NCBI GenBank assembly: GCA_032207245.1
Contig: CM063501.1
Location: 57,212,893 to 57,276,892, forward strand
Direction: 5' to 3'
From: Pardosa pseudoannulata
Taxonomy: Eukaryota; Arthropoda; Arachnida; Araneae; Lycosidae
Length of the DNA: 64,000 nt
Positions within the stretch are counted from its first letter, which is position 1; each line of letters opens with the position of its first letter. This document shows positions 12,856 to 27,800 of the stretch, piece after piece. Both the position numbers and the translations under genes were made by a program. Under the pieces are notes generated by a model. The model was given only the letters and a program-made list of their open reading frames with translations, did not search any database and had not been told where the DNA came from.

Positions 12856-15800
12856 CTATAGAAGGAAAGAAATTACATTACATAAGATAAAAGAAAATAA
12901 TTTATAAAATAATAAAAATTGTTGACATATCACATTGAAAAAGGCATAAAGAAAGAAAAAATACTATGTCTAAGAAACCTCTAAGACAGAAAACTCCCAA
13001 CACCCATGATCCAAAAAATTTTGGGGGTTATACAATATTTACTTATTTTATACAAAGAAATATTTAGCACTAATAATTTAAAGTCTGAAGCTTATCTAAA
13101 TTTAACATAACCAAAAAGTGGCGAGTTTTAAGATATTTGTCCTGGATACTTTGTAGTAGTTAATGTAAATGCAAAGCAAGAGTTAGTGCACTTTGCACTC
13201 AGTTATCCAACCTAAACAGTCCTTTTAGGTATTTTTAACTAATTAAAACTGAATTTTACATATACACTTCCCTTTCAGATATTTTCTTATATTGCATTGA
13301 AACCAGAATTGCAAAAAACCCAATATGGGTGAGTTTTTCTGGGTTTTATTGCGGTTTGTTTTTAAGAGGAGAGGTCAGGGGAAGTACCATATTTTACAAA
13401 AGATTAAATTGCTAAAACTGATTAATTTTTATTAACTTAATATTCAAGAAATTATAATTTAATTAATACAAACAAATCAGTGTAAAGGCTATAAAAAGTT
13501 TGCTCCTGACATAGCAACACAAAATATTATATATTGACATATACCACAAATTTGAATGTTACTTTAACAAAGGATTGTTTTTTTCTCTATTCTTTCAACC
13601 CTTAAAAAAAATGGTTAATTCCCCACATGAATAAGTTAAAAGATCCCAAAATATTTCCTTAAAGTATGTTTAATGCTGATGTAATTAAAAAATTTAGTGC
13701 AGCACAGTGGTGGAAACTAATTGAAATATGTGTTAGGGATGGAGATATAAATTTTTGCCATTTTATGGTAACCCTAAACAATTTCCCAGCTAGCTGGGCA
13801 TCACTGGAGTGTTTCTCTACATGTGGGTTGGTTTGGTTGAAACTTAGAAACAGATTATGAATGCAAAAAGCATTGAAGTTAGTATTTTACACATAAAACA
13901 TTTGCCTTTTTCTTTATGGATTTCACAGACAATTTTTTTTCCAAATTGTTATGTTGGATTTATCATAGAATTGAAAATATTTTTCTGGATTTTGATAGAC
14001 TATATATATTTCCACAGAATAATTCTTTAAATATGAAAGAGTAAGAAAACTAAGATAATAGTTTCTGAAAATAAATAAACATATAACCAATTTTTAAAAA
14101 ACCACTTCAGAGTAGGTTTTATTGGGTTTTTGCAACCCTGATTGAAAACCCCCTTCTTTACTGATATATTTGAAAAAATACTCATTCTGGTTTTTAATTT
14201 TTTATATAACTTTTTCATTGTGTTTAATGTGATTTTTATTTTCCTAGAAGGTTCTTCAAATTTTGATCTGTTCAGCAATTTATTCCCCCTCCCCCAATAT
14301 TTTTATAGCTCTGAACCAATTGCCCATGATAAATATTTAATAGGTATTTGATTTAAATCATATGAGTTAGATACAAGATTTTTGAAAGAAAATAAAAATT
14401 GATTGTTTTTAAGTTTTTCTAATTTGACCCAGGAATTCGCAGGTTTTTTTAGGTTGGTTAACATCAACCAACATGAACACATGAAAGACCCCTTCTAGAG
14501 CATTTCATGCCACAGCATTATTCTTTATTCTAATTGACTTTAGGCACCTATTTCTTGGATGAATCTGGATTCTGGAGTTGTGTTGTATAACCAAAATATT
14601 AAAACATTTTGGAAAAAAAAATAAATAAACTTAATTTTCAATTAAGTTAAAATTTCAGAGGATCATTGATAAAAAAAAGAGATCATCTAATTAAAGCTTA
14701 ATCTTATTCTTTAAATTGTAGCAATTATCGTTACCCTCTTACATTATGACCACAATTTGTCTTTATGAAATAAAACTTTTTATACTTATTTGCTTAATAA
14801 AATATAACTACAATATTTTGCTATTTGCCACCTCATTTAAATGGCAAAAAGAAAAAAAAATGTTATTTCTGTTGTTTTTACATGTGTGGCACTCTCTACA
14901 CATGAAATTTTCAAGAATTTTAAAGCAATTTGAAAATGAGTAAGTTGATTTACACATTTATCACAACACTGCACAATAATGAAATGAAAAGAGTGTGAAA
15001 AACATTAATGACAGATCTACAGGCAGGGGCGGGTATAGAAAGTAATAAATGTATATATTGTTTAATTTATAAAAAAGACAAAACTAAATTTGGATGACTT
15101 TAATCCAAATGGAACAATTTGATTAGTGGTGGAATGGCATAACAAATAGCAGAAGGCTTGAATTTTATGATAAAATGTGTTCCTTATGCAACCTTTCATT
15201 CATGTCATATATTACAAAATTTAAGTTAAAGAGCAACAGTATATTTAGTTTTATTATTTAGAAGCACACTTTAAAGAGCAATATTATTTATTAATATTTG
15301 ACCATATTATATGTATCTTTATAAATTACATATGTACATATGCAATGAATTCATATGAGTTAGATACAGATATATGTAAAAATTTATAAATCATAACATA
15401 TGAATCCACATATATTTAGAAAATTTGCATTGTGTTTTAACAAGGTGTGAAATCTAAAAAGTACCTAAATAGTCACTGAGCTAAATGTGTTCAATTGCCA
15501 GTTTCAAAAAAGTGTTCCAACTTATAGATTTTGTGAAGTCACTTTTATACATTTTATGTACCTTAATACCTTATATCATCATCATTTATTTAAACATACT
15601 ACTGTTTAATCCTAGAAATCATCATAAATTACATTTATAGTACCCAAAATTTTTCAATAAATATAAATTGACCATTTTTGCGACTAATCTTTGTTCACTG
15701 AATAAATTCTACCAGTGTAGACCCTGTATAATCCATTCAGAAGTTAAATGTAGCTTGATAAATTTAATATATAAATACATATATCCATCAATAATTAATG

Positions 15801-18800
15801 TAAAAATTTCTAAATCATAATAAAATATTAAATTTTCTAATTAAACTTTTAAAATGATTTTGTTTTGTTTATTGCATACACAAAATTTTCCACAGAAAAT
15901 ATGCTTATTTGTTTTTGTTTTTATATTTAAGTTGTACAAATGGAAACAGTTTAAAGAATTTGAATTTACTGATTATGAGTTGATGTAACAATTGCCTCAA
16001 GCAGCTGTTTCTCCAGTCAAAATTAAGATATTTATAAGTCTTAAAAATCAAGTTTCCCTAAGCTGATACCAGAAACCCTAAAATTAGTGCTATGTTTGTT
16101 TCATTCTATGTATACGAATGTGTTTCATACGCTGAAACTTTGAAAAGCCCATATTACTTGCCACTGAGAAGTTACTTTTATTACTCCTGATTTTATCAGT
16201 ACTCCTCAGTTTGAACCAAATTAAAAGTAATTTTTTGGAGAAAATTTATTAAAAAAAGTTTTATTTGCTCATCCTAAAAGTTCGCATATCACTGTTACAA
16301 GCAGTGCATACAAAAAAACATAAAATATTATGACTAGAGTAAAGCAAACAATGCAGATAAAAAAAAAAAAAAAAAAGTCAGAAAAGAATGTTAAAATATT
16401 CTGTAACAGGGAAATAAGAGAGATAATGAGTTTTATTATTAAATCATAAGCTATTTTATATTGGACTAAGAGGAACAAAACCATTCATTCACTTCCTTAA
16501 CTTGTTAAACAGCACTTCAAAATGTACATTTCTGTATTTCACATCAAGTCATTAATGTTTTAAAATACTATGGTACTAGAATAAATCAATCTCACTAAAG
16601 TCATATATTTGATAAATGCTATTAATGGTTACAACATTGTTATATCAGGATGAAAGATAAGGATAAAACAATATGAGTTGATTGCAAATTTATATCTATT
16701 TAGGGGATTTATACTTAAGTACATGTCACAGGGGTCTGTTTAGGTAAAATTCATATGACCACCAAATCCTTGAATAAATATAATGTTTATTTATTAATCA
16801 GTATGTTTATTATATATATGTTTTAAATATACATGAACATTTAAATTGCTTTTCTAAATAAGACTTTAAAATTGAACTTAAAGTGTAGAAAGACCCATGT
16901 AGTATTTTAAACATGCCAGGGTCAAGAAATAAGAGTTAATTGTAATGTTACTCATTTACCTAGAGTATTTTATCTGAACCTTATTCAAAAATACAAATGA
17001 GAAATACATGAAAAAATACAGATCATTTTTACTTAAAATAAATGGAATTCTAAACTAAACTCCTCAGCGTTGCAGTCCAACTTGGGGACCATGGTCTAAT
17101 GATGCCAATCTAAGTTTTCGAGATCAAGGGCCCTGGGGGTGCAAAGCATATAGGTCCCAGTTAGATGGTCAACCTTATGTAGTACCCCCAGTGTTAAGTT
17201 TCCAAGCATGCTTGGTCTTCAATTTGTCTACCCACCGAAAAGATGAAAGTCTGAGTCAACCTTGCCCAACCCAAAGATCGGACCTTTAACATGTGTCATA
17301 GGAACACAAAGCACTACCCTAATGACACTAGGTTTTATAAATAAATTTCATGGACATTAAATTTTTGCTGCTTTCCTTTCAAGGTGAGAATTTTTATCAA
17401 GCAAAACATTGACTTCATTCTATGGAGACAGTCAAGCTTTAAAAGTGATTTGAATCTACACCCTCTAGCCACTATGCCAACCTTGCAGCTAAAAGGACTA
17501 GTAAGGATATAAACTACCTTGGTATTGTTTGAAGTGCTAAAACAACTTTTTGACAAAAGAAGTAATTAGAGTAATACCTACAGCTATGAATATTTTAAAT
17601 TTGAATGGTTCCAAACATTCGTCCTATTACTAGAATTCAAATCTGCAGATACGAGTATCAAAAGGGAGCATCCTACTACATAAAACTGCAAGCATTTAGA
17701 GGATGGTCATACTATCAAAAAATCAAAAATAAGTTACTGATATACCCAATTTTATAAAGAAAAAAAAATTTATGTGGATCCATGGGAATTCTTTGTAAAG
17801 TTAGCTACACTGTCATACTGAATTTTTTTACAATTATAATACTTTATCATGAACTAAGACTGTAAAAATTAAAAAGTATCCTCTAGAAGCAGCACGTCAA
17901 AAGATTCATATGTTTCTGCTGTATTGTTACAAAGATCAAGCACTAATCTTTGGCAGAGACCAGAAGTATTAATACCCATTCAGATTTTTAGTAATATTGA
18001 ATGCAGATGGCATAAAAAAGTTCTAATCTAAAGACACATTCGTAGTAATAGACTGAGATGGCTTGGACATATCTGGAGAACCCCTGATAACAACCCTACT
18101 AAACTGTATACTTTTAAAAACCCTGAGGGATCCCATACCCGAGGACGACCACCAACAAGATGGCGAGACGATGTTGAAATTGACCTCAAATCCTTGAAGA
18201 TTAAGAACTGGAAAAGAGTTGCTCTAGACCGTTTGAGTTAGAGGAAGCGTTCTGTCCACGCAGCTAGGACCTATAATACGTTGTTTTGCTAATGAAGAAT
18301 CTAAAGACAAAATTACAACATACTCTAATTGTTTTGGGTTACATCAAATTGCCCATTATTTATATCATAAGTTTTCTTTATAAAAGTACAGAATAATTTA
18401 CATTACAGAGTACTGACCAAAAAGGGATGTGTGTAACTGCATGTTACAACAGCTCTAAATATAAATTTTCAACATTCTACAGCTAGTTGTTTTGAACTAT
18501 GCATGATACATATGTATACACATATTAGTGTTTCCCCCAGACCAAAAAAAGGATAGGGTACTCTTGGATAAAAGGGCACTATTAGAACAAAAAGGGCAAG
18601 TTGCTAATCGGTGTAAAGGTACTCTATCAGAAAAAAACTGGCATTTTTTAATGGAAAAGATTTTTTTTCAAATTTAGGTTTAAAAAAATTTAACCATTTT
18701 TTTCAATTGTTTGAAGTTTATTTTATTTTATTAAATATGTATTAAATTTTTGACTTGACCGTGTAAATGGGGATATTGGAAGGAAAAATCGAGAAACGAA

Positions 18801-21800
18801 GCATAAGGCTGGGCGGGCTGCATAAAGTAGTTTTTCCATTCTTTCATTTAGGGAAGGAATTTCACCTATGAGATTTGAGAAATGGGGGGAAACTGGCCAA
18901 ATGGATTGCTAAAAAGCAGTGAAACATGCTTCTATATTTCTATGTGGCAGAAAAAAAACATGGCTTTCTGCAAACTAGGCAGATATAGTAGGTAAATTCC
19001 TGCAAATCAGAAAGGTTAGGGCACATTAAAGGAGGGCTGGGTGCATTGGCAGCTGGAAAAAAAAAAAAAAAAAGAGGCAGGGCATGTTGAAGGCCGAAAA
19101 AAAGGGGGCAGCGCCCTTGTTAACACCATAGATAGACTATGAGAAAAGAAGGTTTTATTTTAACTCTACTATTCCAGTCATGCTACAACTACACTTTTTT
19201 ACACTGCTATTCAAATACTGAACAGTTATGTTGTAATACAACAATGGAGAATACAATACATCATTTCACAGTAAATGCATTTTAATCAAAATACTGAATT
19301 TAAATATGCATGCATCTAGAAATACTCACTTCAAATTTTCAAGATAAAAGTATTATAATGGTAAAAACACACTACAGACTGTGTTTTTAATTTGTATTTA
19401 TAATAATTAAAATGTTATATTTAAAAGCCTTCATAGATCTAAAAATTTCTTTCTCCTGGAGTAAAATTACAAATTGATTTAAAAATTTAAAGATATATTT
19501 ATGCCTAATGGTTGTTTACATAAATGAAAAAATTATTAATGAAACATAACTTATGTTATTACATGTCTGCTCAGTGTATCAGCAACCTTTTTAAATTTTT
19601 CAACAAGCTCTTTTCAATTTAAATTTTTCAAATAAACTCGGAAAATACTTCACTATGTATATAGAGCAAAAATTGAAAATGTGAAGTTCTTATTATAGTA
19701 ATAAAATTGATATTGCAGGGCAAAAAAAAAGGTTTATTAAAAGGATGACATTTATTAAATCATTAAAATACATTTTACGAGATAATCCTTACATTTTTTA
19801 ATACCAATACAGCCATATAACAGTGTAAAGAAGTATGATTTGGTGAAAAAATGACAACCCTTGTTTTTAATTTCTGATCTCTTGTACTACATAGAGTATA
19901 ATCAAAATTTATTGAGAGATGGTCAAAATGCATATTTAAAAGTTTATTTTATTGTAAGTAGAGATGTAATGTCTAACTTGTTAAAAATGATTCAGACTAA
20001 TTAAAAATGGTAATTCATTCAAATCAAAATAACGAATTTTTTTTACAATTGAAGCACTTCCTTTACTCTATACAGAGCAATAAAAAATTAATATCTAATA
20101 AAATTAATATCTAACAGAAATGCAGTGTCTGCCTTAATTTCACATGGATATGACAAAATTTCCGTGAAATAAATTGTCCTTGAGAAGAGTTCTGGATAGT
20201 TATCTGCATGATAGGCTAAAATCTAAGAATACTGGCAAGCATCCAGAAAATCTACATGTATAACCAGAGAATGTGAAGGATCAATCTGTGGGCCTAGATG
20301 TTCTCTTTCTAAAAAGTTAGCATACGTGAGAATATGTAGAACCCCCTTCTGAGAACAATCTCTAACTCAGTATCAGGGGTAAACAACCTGTCGCAAATCC
20401 TGATTCAAAAACTAGATTTTAAAAATTTAATGAAATATCAATTTTTTAAATTAAAGATGAAATAAGCTAGGGGTGTTAGGAAAATAGATAAAATCTATAA
20501 TGTTGTCTAGTGCTTGGATTGTAATTCAGACATCAAGAAGAGCTTAATCTGAACCTCATAAAAAAGGTTAGAGAGGCTACATCTGAATTTAGAGAGGAAT
20601 CTTTTGATATTAAACACTACAACTGATTGGTTTGGTCTGGAGCACTCCAGTCTACTATTTTTGTTACACAAAAGGTAACAAGTAAAAGACCAAAAGTTTA
20701 ATTACAATTCTGAATAGTCATGTATATCCATGCCAGCATTAGGATTTGGATAAATTCTAGTTTTGAAGAGCAATACTCTACCAATTCAGCATTCTTCATT
20801 AGAAGGTAAGCTATACTGTTTAATAAATTATGTCTACTGCAGTTATTCAGGCTTTTAAAATGACATTTTAACAAAAAGAGCAAGGGAAGCTGCTTTTTGA
20901 TGATTTCTAGTTATCCTTATTGCCCAATGACAGATGTTTAAGGAAGAGAAAACACATAGAATTTTTAATATGCAACAATGTACACACTACAATCTACTCT
21001 CTGACCTACAATAATACAATTTTGAAATCAAGGACTAGGAAGATTCATTCTATCTTCCTGCACCAAACAATTGCTGTTTGAATAGTATGCTGCTCTTTGC
21101 TAATGGAGTTCATAGCCACATGGAATTTACTTAAAGCAGTAGGTCCCAATCTCATTAGCCCTTGTACAGCAAAAATGTATACCATAGCACTCTTACCAAC
21201 TCTATTTGCTGTATCAAGAGAAATCATAGAGCTTTATATCATAGAGCAAATATCAGAGAGCTTTATCAGGTAGAAATAGTGTTTTAGTGCTGTTTATGAT
21301 ATTTTAAACATTTATTCTCAAATTTATTGTTAAATAATTTGAAAATTTAAAAAAAAATTGTCTAACTTAAAATTCTATTTCATATCTACATAAAATAAAA
21401 TATCACTATGGAAAAGGTAATTCAGTTATAAATATATAAAGTTAATATAACAACTTATAAATCCCCGTAACTTAATTAACTTATAAAACAAAAAATGATA
21501 TAAAATTTGTATGAACTAAGAGTTAATTTGAAATGTTTGTCATCTATTTTAAATTTTCCCTTTATAAAGATATTAAACTCTTTAACGGAGATATTAATTA
21601 AAACCATTAGGGAAAACAAAAAGTAGAATCACTGGTCTCGTGGGCTTTACTTTACAACAAATTTGATTTGAAAATATTTCCCCCGTTATCTACTTGATAA
21701 TACTTTCAGCTTCCTCCTGAAATATTTGAATATTACAGAATTTCTTTTCCATTCCAACTTATATGTAAGTATTAATATTGGGATAAGTTTAAAAAAAAAA

Positions 21801-24800
21801 AATGTACTTTCTGCTTAAACATGGATGAGCTTATAAGGTATTAAAAAAAGCAAATTATTTTAAAAATTAATTTTTTTTAGAATTTAATTTAAAAAAATCA
21901 AATACTTATTCCTTAAAAATGAAAGCTTATAATTATGCTGGACTAAAATCTGTATTAAGCACTGATGTAATCCATTTGCCCTTTAACTCTACAGAGCATT
22001 TTTTGAAAACACAATCGACAGATTTTCGTAAATGTAGAATACAAATTACAGAAGACACTTAAAAATATAGATATACAAATAAAAAAATATTTAATGTTTT
22101 TCATTTTAAGACCCAAATAAAAATGACCTCCTGTAGCTAATCAATTTATCTATACAAAATGCATATATGTATATGCGCATACATAGACATTTAGCAAAAT
22201 CAGCAGACGTGCCAACATTCAGGCACCTCTGTCAGGAGCAACATTATATTAGGATTTAAAATTTAACATGCTACCCATAAAGCACATGTATATACAATTT
22301 ACGTAAATAGACGAAACAAATTGAACATAATTATATATTTAATAGGTTTATAAATTAAATCTAGCAAATTAAAGTAAAATAAACACACAGCCATAAATTA
22401 TAAAGCATAATTAAAATTTATGCATTTAATAATAAGTAGAATTTTAGCTTTAATAATTTCTTGTAGTAACGTCAGACATGCTAACATTCAAGCACTTTTC
22501 TCCTCAGCAACAGCGTGGTTTGAAATTTTAACATGCTAATTACAAATCTGAAGTGCATATCTTATTGGTTTCTAAATTAATTGAAATTAAATTTTAAATA
22601 TTTACACAGTAGTAAACTGCAAAAGGTAAATTAAAATTTATGTATTTTAAAATGTATTAGTAGCTTTTTTAGCTTTAACAACTTATTTTTCAGAACAGTG
22701 TTTCTTGTAGCAACTTGACCCTAATTGAAATATTTACATTTTTCTATCATCATTCTATTATCAGGGTTTGTCTACTCAAATTTGACCTAAATACAGTTTG
22801 TTTTTTCTCACAGTACTGAAAACCCTTTAACATACAACATTACTGTGTGGAAAAAGTAATATTCGGCAGTATTTTTTTTCAAAACTTTACATTTAATTAC
22901 TGAATTGTAATCTTTTAGCTGTTCAAAAGTTTTGTTATTTTCCGGAGCAATTTGAGGAGTTTCTGGAGTTATCAATTTTTCTCATTTTTCTAGAGCAACT
23001 CAGGAGAATTTGGAGTAGTTGGCATTTCTGCAACATTGACTCTGATTAAAATTTTTACATTTTTTGGTCATATGAGATTCTAGAGTTTATTTACTCAAAT
23101 TTGACTTAAATTCAGTTTTATTTTTTCTGCATAGTACTGTAAACTCTTTAAGATGCAAAATTTCTGTTTTACGGAGCAATCTGAGGGTCTTCTGGAGTTA
23201 TCAAATTCTCTCCTTTCTCCGGAGTAGTTTGCATGCCTGAACCAGTTCAGGAACTGTGAATATTGAAATTTAAAAGTTCTTTGCACACACATGCAGCTAT
23301 AACACATAAGTACAGCACATAAGTTTCGGAAAATGTCCCCTTCAGTAAAAGCTAAAATGAGTATTTCTGTTTTTGTAACTTAATATTTAAAAGATTTCAT
23401 AGTAATAAACATCTATTTGACATAGAAAGCTACAAAATAAAATACTAGATTTTCACTAAAATGACACATATATATAAAAAAAATTTTATAAGGTATTATT
23501 TTATAAAATAGTCCTTTCATGATTTTTGAACAGAGAAAAAATAGTAAAATATTTAAAATAGAAGAAATAGAATAAACTTCTAGTAAATGACATAAATAAT
23601 ATTTGAGTTAAAAAAACTATCACACAAAATAAACTACTAGCTTCAACTTTTGTAGCAAACCAATAAAATTTAAATTTAAAAAAAATCTAGATGTCAATAA
23701 ACATGGACCATGTCTTCAAAGACACAACCCTTTGACCTTTCACGCACAAATGTGATACCAAGCCCAAGATATCAAACAATTACAAATTTTTTTTTTTACC
23801 CAGTTAAATAAATTTACCAAGATAGACAGCAATGCTTATTTTATCACTGAAATAATATATTCCATTATTACATAAAATTTACCCCTTATTGCATATAAAA
23901 TCCAAATATTGCATATAAAATTATTTTCAATTGCTACTAATTACCAGACTATACACCTGGATCATCAAACTTCAAAGGAATGTGCATAGACGACTTTGTA
24001 CAAGTTTTTCTTTTTTACATTGTAAATCTAAGTGAGGAGTTTGCTTTAATCTGATTTAAAAACCTTGAACTTACAAATTATTTTCCTACTAGAGTTACTC
24101 TCCCAATTGCATTAAATAAGGTACTTAACTTATTAAAATACAGAATCCAGGGAAAGAAAAAAAAATAGAACCCTGTTAACTTTCCTGGAATTTCTTCACA
24201 TACTACACATAAATTTTCAGAATTAAGTTAAATTTTGGTCCAGTAAGGACTGTGTCTTCTACTGAACTTTCTGGATGCTACTAATAATTCACCACTACTT
24301 CAATTACAGTACTAAAAATCCCAGATGTCAAAGAAATATATCTTTTCTATGTGCAGCGGGTATACTACATGGCAATTTCTCACTCAAATAATCTAGATTT
24401 GCATATATACATATAATGCAACTAAAATCAATAAAACCTTTCCTTTAAACTTACACTGGAGTAAAATATATAAATTTAACAAACATGACAAAAAAATTAT
24501 AATACCTTAAAGAAAAAAAAAACTTCTAAACTGGCTAATAAAATAAAAACCTACTTTTTAAAATTGGAAATAAATTTTTAAAACATTTTATTTACACAGA
24601 ATATAAATTATAAATTTTATCTAAAAGAAAAAAAATCCTAAATTTGAGAAATTTTGAAACTTGTTTTATAGAATTTTGAAAAATGCCCTAAAATTTTCGA
24701 GAACAGTTAATTAAATACCTAAACAATTCCCTAATATAAGACCACCTTGTTACAAAAACACAGATCATAACTCATATCTTTCATATTGTCCCATTTATAA

Positions 24801-27800
24801 AGAATCGTTGATTTAGCTAATCAAATAACTAGATTTTACGTTCCCTTTAGATCCACATTCAATATAAAATAAAATACTGATAGACCTTAAAGTGTACAAA
24901 CCGAAATATAGTGTATTACTTTTAACAAATATAAAGTCACCAAAAAAAAAAAAGTTCAAACTCATAAATGTATATGAAGATCTGAATAACAATTTGCTTT
25001 ATATAAACAGAGCAAAGAAGGGTATATGTAACAATGACTAGGTAATTTGTACAAAATGTACAAGAACTAATAGAAAACTTGACATGAAGAGAAGTAGACG
25101 TAGACATTGTTTGAAATTTTAACACTTGATAGTATTAATATAACTGCAAGGTTAACCAAACTGCTACATAGAGCACAATTTAGTAACAAAACTTTAAATA
25201 TAATAAATAAATTTTGCCCTTTCTTGTTATCTCTGTATAATACATAATAAACTTTTAAAAAACTAAATGAAATATTCCTAACAAAAACGGCAAACCTTCA
25301 AAAATTTTAATTTGTACCTTGGATAGTATGATGATTAGGCACGAAATTTCATATAATTTTATTTTACATATCACTTATTTCCCTAGAAAATTTATAAGTA
25401 ACTTAATATTGTTTCAGCAATACAAAAAAAAAAATGAAATTTTAGTATTAATGTATAATTTTCTATAGTTATCAGTATGTATAATTTTTCTGATCTAAAA
25501 AATTCAATATTTATAATTTTTCTTCCAAACAAGGGGAAAAAACATGAAAGGTCACATTTTCTTAAAAGCAATATTTATCATATTCAGTTAACTAAGAAAC
25601 TCACCTTTTCAAAAGTAAATAAATTTATCCAATTTAAAATAAAATAAACATTTTAAAACAATTTACAATTAAAAACATTTACTGGACATAAAATCCTAGA
25701 ATGCATACTGGTAACTTTTTACTAATGTATATATAAAAAAATTCAAAATAAATTTTACGATATTCATTTTATAAAATAGTCTTTCTCTAATATCATTTGA
25801 AAATCATCTAAGATATTTACTTCAACTGTTAGAATAAAACACGAACTAATTTACATAGAAATCTATCCATAGACATTTAACTATCATTAAAGTAAAGGAA
25901 AAAACTGAACAATTTTCTAATTAGGTTTATCATTAATTTTCAAAAGTAATTTTTAGTAGAAAAACAAGTAGTTTTTTTTAAAAAAACTTCCTATAAATGT
26001 AATTAAACATATATGCTTTCTATAAATATTGAATTTTAATTCATTTGGGTATGAGTAGATTAATACTTTGATAATAGACAATTATATCTTACATCTGAAG
26101 TACAAATTTAAAGACAAGTAACAGTATACTATGAAATAAGGTATTAAGTAAATCTAAAATTTGTTAATTAATCAACATTAATAGTAAAAGCAGACTTTAA
26201 AGAAAGAAATAATGACTATAATATAAACATACAACTGTTAGAATAACATAGAATTTAGTATTTTATAAAACAATCTTAAAAACTGAGCAAATGTAAGAAA
26301 TAACCTAATTAAAAAATACACTTTATCTAGGCTCAAGGAAAATTTTCAAGAAAATATAGTTCAAATATCATACAACTTCGATCAGAAACACTAGTATCAC
26401 TTAATTACAAAATTGGTGAAATAACATACATTTAATACAAAAACAAAGCTAAGCTGTCAAATATTCAAAAAACATTTCTTTTATAGTTAACACTAAAATC
26501 TTTTATATACTCCTAACATAGTTTATAAGACTTCTAACAAAATAAATATGGTTAATATAGCAATTAATAAATCACTTTACATGCAGTTATAAAATATGTT
26601 GCAATATGAATAATAATACTGGTAAATTTACTGGCAGAAACTAATCTAGAAAATTTATTTTTACGTTAAACTAAGAAATATGCATGTTTAATTGAATATA
26701 TATAAAAGCTAAAGTAAACATCTTTCTTAAGTGACTATAATAATACTAGGATATCAATAAACCATAACTACATGTGAAACAAAACCCAATTGGAAACAAA
26801 TGGTTATCTAAATTATACTCCTGTTTATAGAATATAAATGGTTAACCATACTAGCAATACTTTAAAATATTAAGAAAATGCATAAAATTAAACATACTTT
26901 GGAATCGCATCATTGACAGACATCTAATATATGAATTTGAGCAATAAAATTTTAAGATCATGAAAATATTTTCATGTTAATTCCCAGAAACCAATAACAA
27001 ATAATAGATGGTGTTTGGCAATTGTATATCAATTAATTACAACAAAATGAACTTCAAAAACTTAAATCATTGAACATTGTAAAACTAAAAGCACATTCTA
27101 AAAGCAAAATAAAATGAACTTGGTATGATATTAAAAAAAATCACACTGACATATAATACTGTGAAGATATAACTAAAATTATAGCACTTAAAAAATATAT
27201 ATATTTAAAAATTTAAAGAAGGAAGGGGTGTATTCAAGGTATATTAAAAAAAAGATGTACCAAAATTATATTTCCTTAGTAAATAAAGAATGGTAGAAAG
27301 ATCATTAATACAAGTAAACAAAAATCTCTAGAAATTTATAAACTTATACAAATTAATGCTTGTGCACGTGGAAATTTTATGATTTAGTACTTAATACTTG
27401 TGTACATTGACAACCATATATGTAAACATTGATGCTAGTATGGAGCATGCGATAAAATTTTTTATAATCAACAGATTTTTTTCTACATAAAGCGGATATA
27501 CGTAAACAATAAGCTGTTAACCACAATTACAAGTTATAGAAAATAAAAGGAAAAAAAAAGGAACAGGTTTTCACCGGAATAACACGCGTAGTCACGCCTT
27601 CACGGCATAGTGATTAAGCCTACATTTTATTTATTTCGAATATAAAATAAACATATTACTGATTAAATAAACTGCAAAAATTAGTAAAATTTCTACAAAA
27701 AAATATAAGCGACACACTTTTTATGATCATTGTAGCACAAAATAATATAACGAACCACTTACCTCTTGAATTATTTTGCAACCTTTTACTGGTCCAATTT

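Larger units (their letters stand above)
12856..27762 (-). other. TIAR intron 3 (14.9 kb)
   Basis: Bounded by donor GTAAGT at 27,762 and acceptor TATAG at 12,857. It is extremely AT-rich. Recognisable contents are a SINE-like fragment (17,080-17,510), a LINE 3' end (18,010-18,285), a possible MITE (18,528-19,126), two SINE1 copies (20,628-20,830 and 21,015-21,200) and a hAT relic (22,204-23,239). From 12,860-17,080 and 23,240-27,760 I see no gene or clear repeat, only A/T-rich simple sequence. Confidence 0.8.

Noticed and set aside
13666..13860. 64-codon frame with Trp-rich segment
   Set aside because: Within TIAR intron 3, no splice context or known domain.
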